The notes: generated by a model not told the origin, from the letters alone. 64,000 nucleotides of DNA from Anaerolineae bacterium (GCA_022821805.1 JAJECX010000026.1:1-64000); one strand, 5' to 3'; positions 1-8,894 are shown, counted from the stretch's first letter. A program made the numbers and translations.

Positions 1-301
1 CAGCTTCCTTATGCTCTCTTGACTATTCTGTATCGCTCGGCGGGTTGCCTCTGTCGTTGTGGCGCGAGGGTGAAGTATCTGTCCCATAATTCGTCCTTTT
101 GCTCATTGGAAACAGTACCATTATAATCCAAGACCATACAAATTTTGTGTCCAATAAAGTAGGACCACTACAGACACTGACCGCCAGTCACCCCTACGGA
201 TTGGTGGTGAAGGGCGGGCGAGCCAAGGCTCGCCCCTACGGATTCGAGGAGAACGCGCTATTATTTGCGAGGATTTCGGCGAATAGGCGAGGGGCGCTGA
301 T
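1..301. other. 5' edge: intergenic with repeat and candidate galM promoter
   Basis: No convincing coding sequence lies before the epimerase gene. A possible promoter is a weak -35 TTGCTC at 99-104, a 17-base spacer and a -10 TATAAT at 122-127. From about 165 to 241 the DNA matches a dispersed intergenic repeat seen elsewhere in the window ('agacactga' and 'cgcccctacgga'). It includes a perfect inverted repeat with 9-base arms at 216-224 and 227-235 separated by two bases. A GAGGGG Shine-Dalgarno-like stretch precedes the ATG at 302. Confidence 0.5.
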
Positions 302-1354
302 ATGCGAGACTTTGGCAGGACAGCGGATGGCCGGGCAGTTGAAGAGTATAGGCTGCGAAACGCGGCGGGCGTGGGAGTCAGATTCATCACATTTGGCGGG
401 ATCATCACATCTGTTCGTGCGCCAGACCGGCAGGGGCGATTCGCCAATGTCGCTTTGGGCTTCGAAAGTTTGGCAGAATACGAAGGGGAGCACCCGTATT
501 TCGGCGCGATAACGGGGCGGTATGCCAATCGAATCGGCGGGGGCGAGTTCAGCTTGGATGGGGAAACTTATCAGCTGTTCAAGAATGATGGCGGAAACTC
601 GCTGCATGGCGGCGAATTCGGCTTTGACAAGCGGATTTGGGCTGCCAGAGAAGTGGATGGCGTGGTTGAGTTGTCGTATCGTAGTCCCGATGGAGAAGAG
701 GGTTATCCGGGCAATCTGGACGTGACTGTGCGCTACTGCCTGGATGAGGACAATGGGCTTCGCATCGACTACGCAGCCGAAACCGACGCGCCAACCGTGG
801 TCAATTTGACGAATCACAGTTACTTCAATTTGCAGGGAGAGGGCGAAGGCACGATATACGACCACGTGCTGACCCTCAACGCGGATCAGTTTACGCCGAC
901 TGACGCTGGGCAGATTCCGACGGGTGAGATCGCGCCGGTGGATGGAACACCATTTGACTTTCGCCGCGCGAAGACAATCGGCTCGGGTCAACGGTCGGCT
1001 GATGCGCAGATAGTCGCGGCTAAAGGATACGATCACAATTTTGTGTTGAATCGCGATGGATTGGCGGAAGGCGAGTTAGGGCTGGCGGCGCGGGTATATG
1101 AGCCAAGATCAGGGCGCGTGATGGAAGTTTGGACGACCGAGCCGGGCCTGCAGTTTTACGCCGGGAATTTCCTTGACGCGACGCTGGTAGGGGCGAGTGG
1201 GCGCCTCTACCGCCAGAGTGACGGATTCGCGCTGGAGACGCAGCATTTCCCCGATTCGCCCAACAAGCCGGGTTTTCCCTCTACAGTTTTGCGGCCGGGT
1301 GAACGATTTGAATCGACTACGGTATATCGGTTTTCGACGGATGCGGGCACTTAG
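302..1354 (+). CDS. galM: aldose 1-epimerase (mutarotase)
   Basis: This 350-residue protein matches the full length of the galactose mutarotase family, which interconverts alpha and beta anomers of aldoses in the cytoplasm. Visible family landmarks are GRYANRIGG near residues 72-80, LHGG near 101-104 (substrate-binding His), NHSYFNLQG near 171-179 (His172, general acid) and ALETQHFPDSPN near 310-321 (Glu312, general base). The ATG start has a GAGGGG ribosome-binding site 8 bases upstream. The following oxidoreductase gene begins about 110 bases later on the same strand, which suggests a shared sugar-metabolism role. No signal peptide is seen. Confidence 0.93.
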   Translation: MRDFGRTADGRAVEEYRLRNAAGVGVRFITFGGIITSVRAPDRQGRFANVALGFESLAEYEGEHPYFGAITGRYANRIGGGEFSLDGETYQLFKNDGGNSLHGGEFGFDKRIWAAREVDGVVELSYRSPDGEEGYPGNLDVTVRYCLDEDNGLRIDYAAETDAPTVVNLTNHSYFNLQGEGEGTIYDHVLTLNADQFTPTDAGQIPTGEIAPVDGTPFDFRRAKTIGSGQRSADAQIVAAKGYDHNFVLNRDGLAEGELGLAARVYEPRSGRVMEVWTTEPGLQFYAGNFLDATLVGASGRLYRQSDGFALETQHFPDSPNKPGFPSTVLRPGERFESTTVYRFSTDAGT

Positions 1355-1463
1355 TCTTGCGTGGTGGCGTCGGAGGAGTAATAAGGAGCGGCGAGCGGTA
1401 TCGCGCGTGATTCTGCGGTAAAGTATTATGGGCGCGCAAAACATTGAGGCGGGAGCAATTGCG

Positions 1464-2747
1464 ATGGCGGCGATCGACACGATAATTGTTGGGGCGGGCA
1501 GTCGCGGTTTGGCTTATGGCCGATTCGCAAAAGAATTCCCGCTGGAGTTGAATGTTGTGGGTTTGGCGGAACCGGACCCGATCCGCCGCGATCGCTTTTT
1601 GAGCGAGCACGAGCTGGCGCCGGACATGGTATTTCAGGATTGGCAGTCGCTACTTTACGGCGGCAGGAGGCGGGCGGCAACGGTCATCAATTGCACGATG
1701 GATCGCATGCACTTTGCATCGACGATGGAGATGCTTGATGCCGGTTACGATGTGCTGCTGGAGAAGCCGATGACGCCGGTGCTGGAAGAAAACCTGAGAC
1801 TTGTGAGGAAGGCGGAAGAGACTGGCCGGCTGCTGCAGATATGTCATGTATTGCGGTATACGCCCTTCTGGCAGGCGCTTCGTGAAGTCGCGCGGTCGGG
1901 CAAGCTGGGCCGAGTCATCAGCGTTAGCCATCGGGAAAACTTGACCTATTATCACATGGCGCACAGTTTCGTTCGCGGCAATTGGCGGCAGGAAGCGACT
2001 TCCGGCCCGATGATATTGTGCAAATGCTGTCACGATTTTGATATTCTGCTTTGGATATTATGTAAGAAGGTGGCGTATCTTCAGTCATTTGGCAGTTTGA
2101 CGCACTTCCGCCCCGAGAACGCGCCGGAGGGCGCCACTGAGCGCTGCACCGATGGTTGCCCGGCGGCGGATACTTGCAAGTATGAGGCAACGAGACGTTA
2201 TGCGCGCGATGGCGAGGGCTGGCCGCTCAGCGCGGTATCGTATGTGCCGACGGTCGCGGCAAGGCTGGAACGGCTGAAGACGGATTGGTACGGGCGGTGC
2301 GTGTACCATTGCGATAATGATGTAGTTGACCATCAGACGGTGAATATGGAGCTGGAAGACGGCACGACGGTTACGCTGGTGATGAATGGCCAGAGTGAAG
2401 AAGAATGCCGAACGATGCGCTGGGATGGCACGAAGGCGACGCTTTACGGTAAGTTTTCGTCACGCGGGCATGAAATCAGGGTTCATCATCATTTGACCGG
2501 CGAAGTTGAAGACGTGCCGGTGATCGCCCGCGACAGCAGCGGTCATGGTGGGGGAGATTTCGGCATTGTCCGCAGCTTCCTCAATACATTAAAGGGCAAT
2601 CCTGATGACAGTGTGACCACAGCGCGCGAGTCGCTGGAGAGTCATCTGCTGGCGTTTGCGGCGGAGGAGTCTCGCTTGCAAAAGACGGTTATCAATATGG
2701 AAGACTTTCGGGAACGGTGCTCAAAGCGACCGCGTGTCTGTCGGTAA
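1464..2747 (+). CDS. Gfo/Idh/MocA family oxidoreductase
   Basis: This is a 427-residue NAD(P)-dependent oxidoreductase of the Gfo/Idh/MocA family, which acts on sugars, inositols or related polyols. The N-terminus carries the Rossmann motif VGAGSRG near residues 9-15, and the family motif EKPM lies near residue 97, contributing the catalytic Lys. A cysteine-rich insertion (CTDGCPAADTCKY, about two thirds along the coding stretch up to base 2190) is common in one subgroup and may bind a metal. The ATG at 1464 is preferred because GGCGGGAG precedes it. An in-frame ATG at 1428 would add 12 residues that lack family similarity. The substrate cannot be told from sequence. It may be co-transcribed with galM. 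Confidence 0.85.
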   Translation: MAAIDTIIVGAGSRGLAYGRFAKEFPLELNVVGLAEPDPIRRDRFLSEHELAPDMVFQDWQSLLYGGRRRAATVINCTMDRMHFASTMEMLDAGYDVLLEKPMTPVLEENLRLVRKAEETGRLLQICHVLRYTPFWQALREVARSGKLGRVISVSHRENLTYYHMAHSFVRGNWRQEATSGPMILCKCCHDFDILLWILCKKVAYLQSFGSLTHFRPENAPEGATERCTDGCPAADTCKYEATRRYARDGEGWPLSAVSYVPTVAARLERLKTDWYGRCVYHCDNDVVDHQTVNMELEDGTTVTLVMNGQSEEECRTMRWDGTKATLYGKFSSRGHEIRVHHHLTGEVEDVPVIARDSSGHGGGDFGIVRSFLNTLKGNPDDSVTTARESLESHLLAFAAEESRLQKTVINMEDFRERCSKRPRVCR

Positions 2748-3277
2748 AAAGCCTGTTCGATAGTGTGGCGCGACAGTCGTACTTCGTACCTCTCATGCCG
2801 GTTCCCGCTGCATACAAATGGTCGACGACACGACAGCGTTCGTCGCGTTGGTTCGTCAGAGGATCTGTACGTTTTGAGCTATTTTCGGCGACTCACGGCC
2901 GCGCGTAGACACTGCGGGGCAGTCGCCCCTGTTTACGTTGCGAGCGGCAAACCCCATCCCCGGCCCCTTCCCCAGCGAGCTAGGGTCGCGTAGACACTGA
3001 CCTTCGGAAGGGGAGTTTAACGCAGCGGGACGCAAGGTATTTTGCGTGGGCGGCGGCATTGTCGCGCGGGAGTCTACGTGGCTTGGGTGTGGCGGGAGGG
3101 TGATACAAGTGTCGCCCCTACGGATTTCGACGGGGGGCGGGGGCGCGTTCGAAACAGCCCATATGGGACGTATTTCGCTAGCATGACGCGACCAGTTTCA
3201 GCCTACTGTGCGAAAACTTGCTCATAGCGGGCGTAGCGGCCAGCCAAGGCGAAAGGAAGCCCAATCGCAAATTATTG
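2748..3277. repeat. non-coding gap with dispersed intergenic repeats
   Basis: No supportable gene lies in these 530 bases. Repeat-family pieces recur: 'cgcgtagacactg' at about 2902-2914 and again at 2987-2999, 'tcgcccct' near 2923, 'gtcgcccctacggat' at 3111-3125, and the 19-base word 'ttgcgagcggcaaacccca' at 2938-2956. That last word recurs exactly at 10574-10592. A CCCCTTCC / GGAAGGGG inverted pair lies around 2963-3013. The pieces resemble the repeat at 165-241. No terminator with a T-run is evident for the upstream gene. Confidence 0.6.
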
Positions 3278-3349
3278 CACCCCCGACAGGATTCGAACCT
3301 GTGCGCCTGGTTCCGGAAACCAGCGCTCTATCCCCTGAGCTACGGGGGC
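3278..3349 (-). tRNA. tRNA-Arg (anticodon CCG)
   Basis: The minus strand folds as a full tRNA. It has an acceptor stem GCCCCCG with a G-U first pair, a D-arm beginning TAGCTCAG, and an anticodon stem CTGGT/ACCAG enclosing loop TTCCGGA. The T-arm contains GGTTCGAATCC. The anticodon is CCG, which reads CGG arginine codons. CCA is not encoded. A candidate promoter lies upstream on the minus strand (3360-3388). Confidence 0.93.
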
Positions 3350-3359
3350 ATTCCCTCAT

Positions 3360-3388
3360 ATCGTAGCAAATTAACCGCCTTTCTACAA
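3360..3388 (-). promoter_or_regulatory. candidate promoter of tRNA-Arg
   Basis: On the minus strand a -35 TTGTAG (3383-3388) and -10 TACGAT (3360-3365) are separated by exactly 17 bases and end 10 bases before the tRNA 5' end. Assignment is by consensus match and position only. Confidence 0.5.
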
Positions 3389-3556
3389 GCGTAACGAGCG
3401 CTTGGGGAGCGTTGAAATGGTTGAGGATCGCCCAGCGATGAAACGCAAACAAGTTTACACCAAAGAAGAAGAGCGGCAACTAATTTCGCTACTTCCCAGC
3501 GTCTCTTGAAGTCGTCGAATGCGTCGTGGATTTCGACAAGTTCCGGTACAGATTGG

Positions 3557-3562
3557 TATAAT
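3557..3562 (+). promoter_or_regulatory. candidate extended -10 promoter for the lipoprotein gene
   Basis: A perfect TATAAT preceded by an extended -10 TG (TTGGTATAAT) lies about 50 bases upstream of the lipoprotein start. No strong -35 was found at the usual distance; TTCGAC is 19 bases upstream. Confidence 0.45.
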
Positions 3563-3609
3563 GTTCGCTGCTGCATTCAAATGAGAAGACGTGATAACGC
3601 GGTGATATT

Positions 3610-4323
3610 TTGCTTCGAGCGCGCTTGCTGGTCAGTTGGGTTTGCTTAAGCTGCTTGCTACTGCTGACGGGCTGCCAGGCATTCAGCGGCGAAGACCCGG
3701 TCGCTACGATTGATGCTGATTTGGCAACGTATGCGTCGGAAAGCGAATCATTACGCGCGGGTGGCACTGCCGAGCAGATTATGGTGGTGGAGACGATAGC
3801 CGCGGCGGGAACGCGGATTGCGAAACTGTCCGCGGTAAATGCGGCGCTGGGGGCGACATTGCGCGCGAATCAGACGGGCACACCGGAGATACAGGTGGCG
3901 GTGGTGAGCGCGGAAGATATGGGCAGCTCGCTGGAAGACGGCATAATGGACGATGAAGCGGGTCAATCGGGGCCGGAATCGTTGATGCGCGTTTCGAATC
4001 TATTGACGGCGGAAAGGACAGATCCCGACAGCGGCTGTTCTATTGGCGCGGTAAGGGAATTCAGCCCGAGCAGCGAACTCATTTACGTCACTGCAAGAGT
4101 GACGGCCTTACAGAACCGCACGTTGTTTGAAGTGGAGTGGGAATACGAGGGGCGGAGCGTATCTCGCACATCTTGGCGTTCCGATTATTCGAAATCTTTT
4201 GAGTGCATCTGGTTTTATACGACGCCGGCTGACTTTCCGTTTCTGTCCGGACGTTACTCGGCCACGCTGCTAGTTAATGGCGAGCGGTTCGGCACAACTG
4301 AGTTTACGATCACGGAGCAATAA
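3610..4323 (+). CDS. putative lipoprotein of unknown function
   Basis: This 237-residue protein has a clear type II signal peptide: Arg residues at 3 and 5, a hydrophobic core, and the lipobox LLTGC with Cys22 as the lipidation site. The mature part is predicted to be outside the membrane. It starts with an acidic helical stretch and ends in a beta-rich half with single Cys residues near 144 and 200. No family was recognised. The best start is a TTG, since no in-frame ATG or GTG lies closer to the signal peptide. The stop codon overlaps the start of the next (decayed) M23 peptidase gene by one base (TAATG), so the two were probably one operon with an envelope role. Confidence 0.7.
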   Translation: MLRARLLVSWVCLSCLLLLTGCQAFSGEDPVATIDADLATYASESESLRAGGTAEQIMVVETIAAAGTRIAKLSAVNAALGATLRANQTGTPEIQVAVVSAEDMGSSLEDGIMDDEAGQSGPESLMRVSNLLTAERTDPDSGCSIGAVREFSPSSELIYVTARVTALQNRTLFEVEWEYEGRSVSRTSWRSDYSKSFECIWFYTTPADFPFLSGRYSATLLVNGERFGTTEFTITEQ

Positions 4324-5327
4324 TGCGGCGGCGTCGTATCCCGTGGCGGATTGTTTGGCTGGCTGTGGCCGGGCTGCTCTGGATTGCCAGCGCGCAGGCG
4401 GTGGCGCAGCCAGCAACGCAAGAGGCGGAAGCTGCGATTCTGCCAATGGCGACGGCGATTGCGGGTATTGAACGAGCCGAACATAACGTATTCCATCGTC
4501 CGATCGAGCTCAGGTCATGCGCATTGGATTGATCGAACGTACACGTATGGCGGCACGCAGCAGGATTCGCGGCCGGTGCATTTGGGGTGGAATTCGTCAA
4601 TCCGCGTGATACGCCGGTGTATGCCGCTAAAGCCGGACGGGTTGTTTTCGCCGGCGACGATTCAAAGGCGCTTATAGGCTCCAAACTGGAATACTATGGC
4701 AATGTTGTCCTACTTGCTCACGATCTAAGCTCGTTGGCTGGCGGTCAAGTATTCACGCTCTATGGACATTTGAATGAGATCGATGTGCGCTCGGGACAGC
4801 TCGTGGGCGACCTGGCGCGACCTGGCGCGACTTGGGACGATTGGTTCAAGCGGGGTCGCCATTGGTCCGCATCTGCATTTTAGGCGCGGATCGGCGATCC
4901 CTTTGACTATCAGCAGACGCGCAACCCGTAGCTGTGGCTGCAGCACTATGTTGACCACGGAATGATTGCCGGTTTTCTTAGGAATGAGGTGGGCGAAGCG
5001 CTCCATGGCTGGCGTATAACAGTGCGCTCGGATTCGGTACGGCGCGATGTAAGCACTTACGGTGGCGAGGAGGTGAATTCGGATCCGGTATGGGGTGAGA
5101 ACTTCACCGTTAGTGATTTGCTCGCCGACGAATATGAGATCCTTGTATTGGATGAGAGCGGGCGGCGGACATTTCACGAGTTCATGCGAGTCGAACCGTA
5201 TCGCGTAATCTTTGTTGAAATCGCGTACATGAGTAAAACGGCGCTCGCGCGCGATCTGAGCCCGTCTAGCGATAAACGCGATAGTCAAATGTTAATGCGC
5301 CGTCTCTCGTTGCGTTGGTCGGCTTGA
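4323..5327 (+). pseudogene. decayed M23-family (LytM) peptidase
   Basis: An exported zinc endopeptidase of the M23/LytM family is recognisable but broken. A signal-peptide-like start runs from 4323 (frame A). Family sequence HAHWIDRTYTYGG follows in frame B from about 4505, then VEFVNPRDTPVYAAKAGRV in frame A from 4587, and the metal-binding GVAIGPHLHF in frame B near 4850-4880. DPFDYQQTRNP is again in frame A from about 4895. Lesions: a frame change near 4500, one missing G near 4590, a 10-base tandem duplication (4811-4820 and 4821-4830), one missing base after PHLHF near 4884, and a TAG stop at 4929-4931 where NP-Glu-LW would be expected. Removing one duplicated copy restores GDLARLGTIGSSGVAIG. 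The tail continues in frame to 5327 and overlaps the convergent gene. Confidence 0.88.
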
Positions 5328-7416
5328 GAACGCCGTGATGGCCGTCGGCGGTGCGCAAGCCAATCGTGGCGTTTGCCAGTCGATCAACAGGCAGCGTCTT
5401 CAGGTTTGCCAGTGATGGGTCAATCGCATCGTAATGCACGCTGTCGATGGAACTGAAGTAGTTCATCAGGTACATGCCGCCGTCGCCTTGCACAACAAGG
5501 TCAGCGCCGGTCCAGTCCAAGTCGGGAATGCCGTAGCCATCGAGGTCAATAGATCCGATGCCGATCGTTAAGGCGCCAGTGGCGAGAAAAGCGCGGTCGG
5601 CGATGTAGTTGTAGGCATAAACGCTGTTGTTGGCTTCGCCAGCCGGTCCTTCCGAGACTTGCTGGTTGAGATCGACAACGATGATTACGGATTGCGGACC
5701 GGTGGCGCCCGTGAGCGTCGCGCTCAACTGGACTGTCGTTTGTTCGCTGGCGTCGAGCCAAGGTATGTTGACGCCGACATAGCGGCCGCCTGGCTCGAAT
5801 GTAGCGGCGACGGCGAAGGGGCCGGCGGCGGTCAAACCTTGGTTTCGCAGAGTGATATTGACAGACATGGGTTGGCTGAGGATTAAGCGCGGCGGACCGG
5901 CGTGCAGGACAACAAGGTCGGGGTCTTGCGGCGGCGCTGGCGTGGACGTTGGGACTGGGGTTGGCGTCGCTGGCGGCTGAATGACTGGCAAGAGATTGCG
6001 ATTGCCAAATGTAGCCACAAGGTAAGAAGCCAGCCATCCCCATTGGCCGCGAAAATCGATGACCAGCCAGGAGTAATCCGGCGTCGCGCCCAGGACACGC
6101 GCTTGCGTTCCGCGCTGCAGCTGGCCGATTGTCTCAAATTGAAGTCCTGGACCGCTTCGCACGTTTTGGACGGCGCTTTGAATCGTCAAGGTGTAGCCGG
6201 ATGGCGTTGGCGTTGGCGCCGGCGTCTGCGTCGGGGTGGCCCGAACGAGAGGGCGCTCGTTGATGGCGACTTGTTCGCCGTCGCGATAGTAGGCGACTAC
6301 ATAAGCCGTGCCATACTGGTTAAGACGGGTCACGACGGTATTGCTGCTGAGCTCGCCCGGCAGCATGTTGGCGGAGTTCAACTCACCCTGCACGCCGGGA
6401 AACGGGCGGAGCGACGCCAGATTTTGACTGATGCTGCCGGCGCCGACTAAAGCCGCGGCCACTGCCTGCGTCGCATCATAGCTGGCGGCGGCGACAGCAT
6501 CTGGCAGGTGTCCAAAGGCGCGCGCGAATTCCAGCACGAATGCTTCGCTGGCATCATTGGGCAGCGAGGGCGACCAGGTTGCGGTAGCGATAATGCCGGG
6601 CAACGCGTTGATGGGTACTATGTTCGCGAAGGCCGGATTGTCTGTTTGATCATAGAAGACATCGCCTTGGTAGCCGGCGGCGAGAATCTGATTGTATAGG
6701 GGCGCGGCGAGCAATGGCGGTCCATAAAGGGCTACCAGATCGGCGTCTGACTCGGCAATGTCGCGGGCGACGGCATCAAGATCGGGATTCGTCTCGTCAA
6801 CGAGGGTGTTAGAAAGTCGACTGCCAAGAGCCGAGAGCGCATTGGCGAAGGTGATTAAATTGCCGGTGCTGGATGTATCAAGCTGCACGGTCCGTATACT
6901 TCCGATGTTGAGCGTATTGACGAGGTAGTCGGCAAGGGCGTTGTTAGTCACGCTTTGACGCGCGCGGATGCGGAAAATCCGCTGTGTATTGTCCTGCAGC
7001 AGAACGGTGTCGCCGGTTGCCGGTGTCATGATCGGTATATTAAGCGCTTGCAGTTGAGACATGTAGTTGGACAGGAGACTATCGGTCTCCGGACCAATTA
7101 CGGCAATTGCGTTTGCTTGCCTCATATTGGCGATGGCGATTTCCATATTGTCGGGAGGCGTGTCCACGACGGTCAGCTCAATTGCGCTACCATCAGCGGC
7201 GTTGATCTGGCGGGCCGAATTGATATGCTCGGCGGCAAGCAGGGCGCCCTTAGTCATTGAGCCGTCGGCGAAATCAATCACGCCAATTCGCAACGTATAC
7301 TGCGCTGCCGCGCGCAATCCAAGGGGCGCGAAGCCCAGCATGGCGAGCAGCAGAAGACAAAAAGTAACTGCGCTCTTTGAAGGCAAGAGTAATCGTTCTC
7401 TGGAGATGATTGTCAC
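5266..7416 (-). CDS. exported Peripla_BP_6 / SH3b / CARDB multidomain protein
   Basis: This 716-residue protein has a signal peptide (hydrophobic stretch about residues 17-38). A type I periplasmic-binding domain like those of branched-chain amino-acid receptors follows (about 40-385, starting YTLRIGVIDFADGS, with VIGPETDSL). Next come a Pro/Thr linker, a bacterial SH3 domain (about 410-470, NVRSGPGLQFETIGQL), a second Pro/Thr linker, and a CARDB adhesion-type domain (about 500-600, PDLVVLHAGPPRL). The C-terminal region of about 105 residues is unassigned. No permease or ATPase genes are adjacent, so it is probably a wall-associated sensor or capture protein rather than part of a standard importer. 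The GTG start at 7416 sits 7 bases after a good -10, which would make the message leaderless. It is convergent with the M23 pseudogene. Confidence 0.8.
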   Translation of the reverse strand: MTIISRERLLLPSKSAVTFCLLLLAMLGFAPLGLRAAAQYTLRIGVIDFADGSMTKGALLAAEHINSARQINAADGSAIELTVVDTPPDNMEIAIANMRQANAIAVIGPETDSLLSNYMSQLQALNIPIMTPATGDTVLLQDNTQRIFRIRARQSVTNNALADYLVNTLNIGSIRTVQLDTSSTGNLITFANALSALGSRLSNTLVDETNPDLDAVARDIAESDADLVALYGPPLLAAPLYNQILAAGYQGDVFYDQTDNPAFANIVPINALPGIIATATWSPSLPNDASEAFVLEFARAFGHLPDAVAAASYDATQAVAAALVGAGSISQNLASLRPFPGVQGELNSANMLPGELSSNTVVTRLNQYGTAYVVAYYRDGEQVAINERPLVRATPTQTPAPTPTPSGYTLTIQSAVQNVRSGPGLQFETIGQLQRGTQARVLGATPDYSWLVIDFRGQWGWLASYLVATFGNRNLLPVIQPPATPTPVPTSTPAPPQDPDLVVLHAGPPRLILSQPMSVNITLRNQGLTAAGPFAVAATFEPGGRYVGVNIPWLDASEQTTVQLSATLTGATGPQSVIIVVDLNQQVSEGPAGEANNSVYAYNYIADRAFLATGALTIGIGSIDLDGYGIPDLDWTGADLVVQGDGGMYLMNYFSSIDSVHYDAIDPSLANLKTLPVDRLANATIGLRTADGHHGVLKPTNATRDGALTFDYRVYR

Positions 7417-7423
7417 TGCAATC

Positions 7424-7451
7424 AGTATACAGCAGAGAGTTTATGTGGCAA
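7424..7451 (-). promoter_or_regulatory. candidate promoter of the Peripla_BP-SH3b-CARDB gene
   Basis: On the minus strand there is a -35 TTGCCA (7446-7451), a 16-base spacer and a -10 TATACT (7424-7429). Only 7 bases separate the -10 from the GTG start at 7416, so the transcript may begin at the start codon. Confidence 0.5.
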
Positions 7452-7472
7452 ATTTGGCGATGATCGGCTCAC

Positions 7473-7501
7473 TTGATTTTCAGGGTAAGGCCTTCTATAC
7501 T
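7473..7501 (+). promoter_or_regulatory. candidate promoter of MBL hydrolase-greA
   Basis: There is a -35 TTGATT (7473-7478), a 17-base spacer and a -10 TATACT (7496-7501). Transcription would begin near 7508, so the TTG at 7510 is an unlikely start and the ATG at 7549 is favoured for the downstream gene. Confidence 0.6.
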
Positions 7502-7548
7502 GAGCGAACTTGGCGCTTGCCAGAATACCGATCCAACTCTTTCTCTTG

Positions 7549-8448
7549 ATGCAGCGCGAACGAATCACAGATCAGGTACTTGTCTTCCGCAGCGATCAGT
7601 ACGCCCAAGTGACAGCGGGTGTTGTATTGACGCGCGAAGGCGCAGTATTGATTGATACTTTACTGTACCCGGAAGAGACATTGCTGATTCGTCGCTACGT
7701 GGAAGATGGCTTGGGTTCGGCGGTCAAATTCGTCATCAATACGCATTTCCATGCTGATCACACGACTGGAACCTGCTTTTTTCCTGGGGCCCAGGTGATT
7801 TCTCACAAGCTGTGTCGCGATATGCTTGAAGGGCGCGGACGCGAGAGCTTACGGCAGATGAAGGAAAACGCCAGCGAGTTTGCGCCGGTAGAGGTCGTCT
7901 TGCCCGAAATCACCTTTGACGATGAGATGGCCTTGGAAATCGGAGGAACGACGTTTACGCTGCGGCGCAGTCCTGGACATAGTCCGGATTCCATTGTTTG
8001 CCTTTTGGAGGAAGAAGAAGTACTTTTCGCGGCGGATACGGTGATGCCGATTCCGTATTTCGTCGATGGGAATTATGCTGATTTTGTTGAGTCATTGAGC
8101 AAGCTGCTCGAACGGGATTATGAGAATATCGTTCAGGGGCACGGTGAAATTATCTTGCGTGGCGAGGCGCCGGAAAAGCTCAAGAGCGACCTTGAATATC
8201 TGAGCAGACTGGACGAGGCGGTCAAGGTCGCACTGGATAATGGGCGCGAAGACGTGGAGAATTTAGTTTCGCTGGCGCAGTGCGGCAAGAGCCACGTGTT
8301 GTTACACGGCGTAGTTCTGCAGCTTCACCAGCACAATATCCGCGCTCTTGTCAGCCAGTACCGGGATGAAGCTGAGCGAGAGTCGGCCGGTAAATCGCTG
8401 GATACAGACGAAAGAAAGATGGCATGGCAGCAGAAGAAACCTATTTGA
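7549..8448 (+). CDS. MBL-fold metallo-hydrolase
   Basis: This cytosolic protein of about 299 residues belongs to the metallo-beta-lactamase fold. The metal-binding motif THFHADH lies near residues 65-71. A downstream metal His lies in SPGHSPDS, an Asp in FAADTV, and a final His in VQGHGE. The C-terminal 90 residues are helical and not part of the minimal fold. The family includes glyoxalase II-like thioesterases, lactonases and quinoprotein-linked hydrolases, and the substrate cannot be assigned. The 3' end overlaps greA by 25 bases in another frame, so the two are probably translationally linked. The ATG was chosen from promoter position. Confidence 0.82.
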   Translation: MQRERITDQVLVFRSDQYAQVTAGVVLTREGAVLIDTLLYPEETLLIRRYVEDGLGSAVKFVINTHFHADHTTGTCFFPGAQVISHKLCRDMLEGRGRESLRQMKENASEFAPVEVVLPEITFDDEMALEIGGTTFTLRRSPGHSPDSIVCLLEEEEVLFAADTVMPIPYFVDGNYADFVESLSKLLERDYENIVQGHGEIILRGEAPEKLKSDLEYLSRLDEAVKVALDNGREDVENLVSLAQCGKSHVLLHGVVLQLHQHNIRALVSQYRDEAERESAGKSLDTDERKMAWQQKKPI

Positions 8449-8894
8449 CCGCAGAGGGCGAAGACGCGCTGCGCCGAGAGCTCCAGTTGCTTAAGGATTC
8501 ACGCCGTCCCGCCTTGGCGCAGAGACTGAAAGAGGCAGCAGCCCAGGGCGATTTGAAAGAGAATGCCGACTATCACGATGCCAAGGAGCAGCTCGGCTTC
8601 ATAGAAGGGCGCGTCCTGCAGATTGAAACGATTTTGCGAAATGCGATTGTGGTTGACAATAGCGAAAGCAGTGACGAAGTACGGATTGGCTCAACTGTGG
8701 TAATCCAGGAGGACGGCATCGGCGAAGGCGAAGAGTACAGAATCGTTGGCAGCGCCGAGGCGAATCCGCGGGAGCGTAAGATATCCGAGAAAAGTCCGAT
8801 CGGCGCGGCGCTGATTGGAGCGAAGATCGGCGACAAGGTTAAAGTGAAGACGCCGGATGGCGTGATAAAGTTCAAGATCGTCGACATTCATTGA
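8424..8894 (+). CDS. greA: transcription elongation factor GreA
   Basis: This 156-residue protein matches GreA length and architecture: an N-terminal antiparallel coiled coil (residues about 1-75) carrying the acidic tip sequence GDLKENADYHDAKE, and a C-terminal FKBP-like domain from about 80. GreA enters the RNA polymerase secondary channel and stimulates cleavage of backtracked transcripts. The two acidic tip residues (Asp and Glu in GDLKENADY) are present. The start lies inside the end of the MBL gene. An intrinsic terminator-like hairpin follows at 8945-8972. Confidence 0.95.
   Translation: MAAEETYLTAEGEDALRRELQLLKDSRRPALAQRLKEAAAQGDLKENADYHDAKEQLGFIEGRVLQIETILRNAIVVDNSESSDEVRIGSTVVIQEDGIGEGEEYRIVGSAEANPRERKISEKSPIGAALIGAKIGDKVKVKTPDGVIKFKIVDIH

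Noticed and set aside
4323..5327. Programmed frameshifting in the M23 gene
   Set aside because: At least four frame changes plus a stop codon, and a duplication that explains one of them, fit decay rather than recoding.
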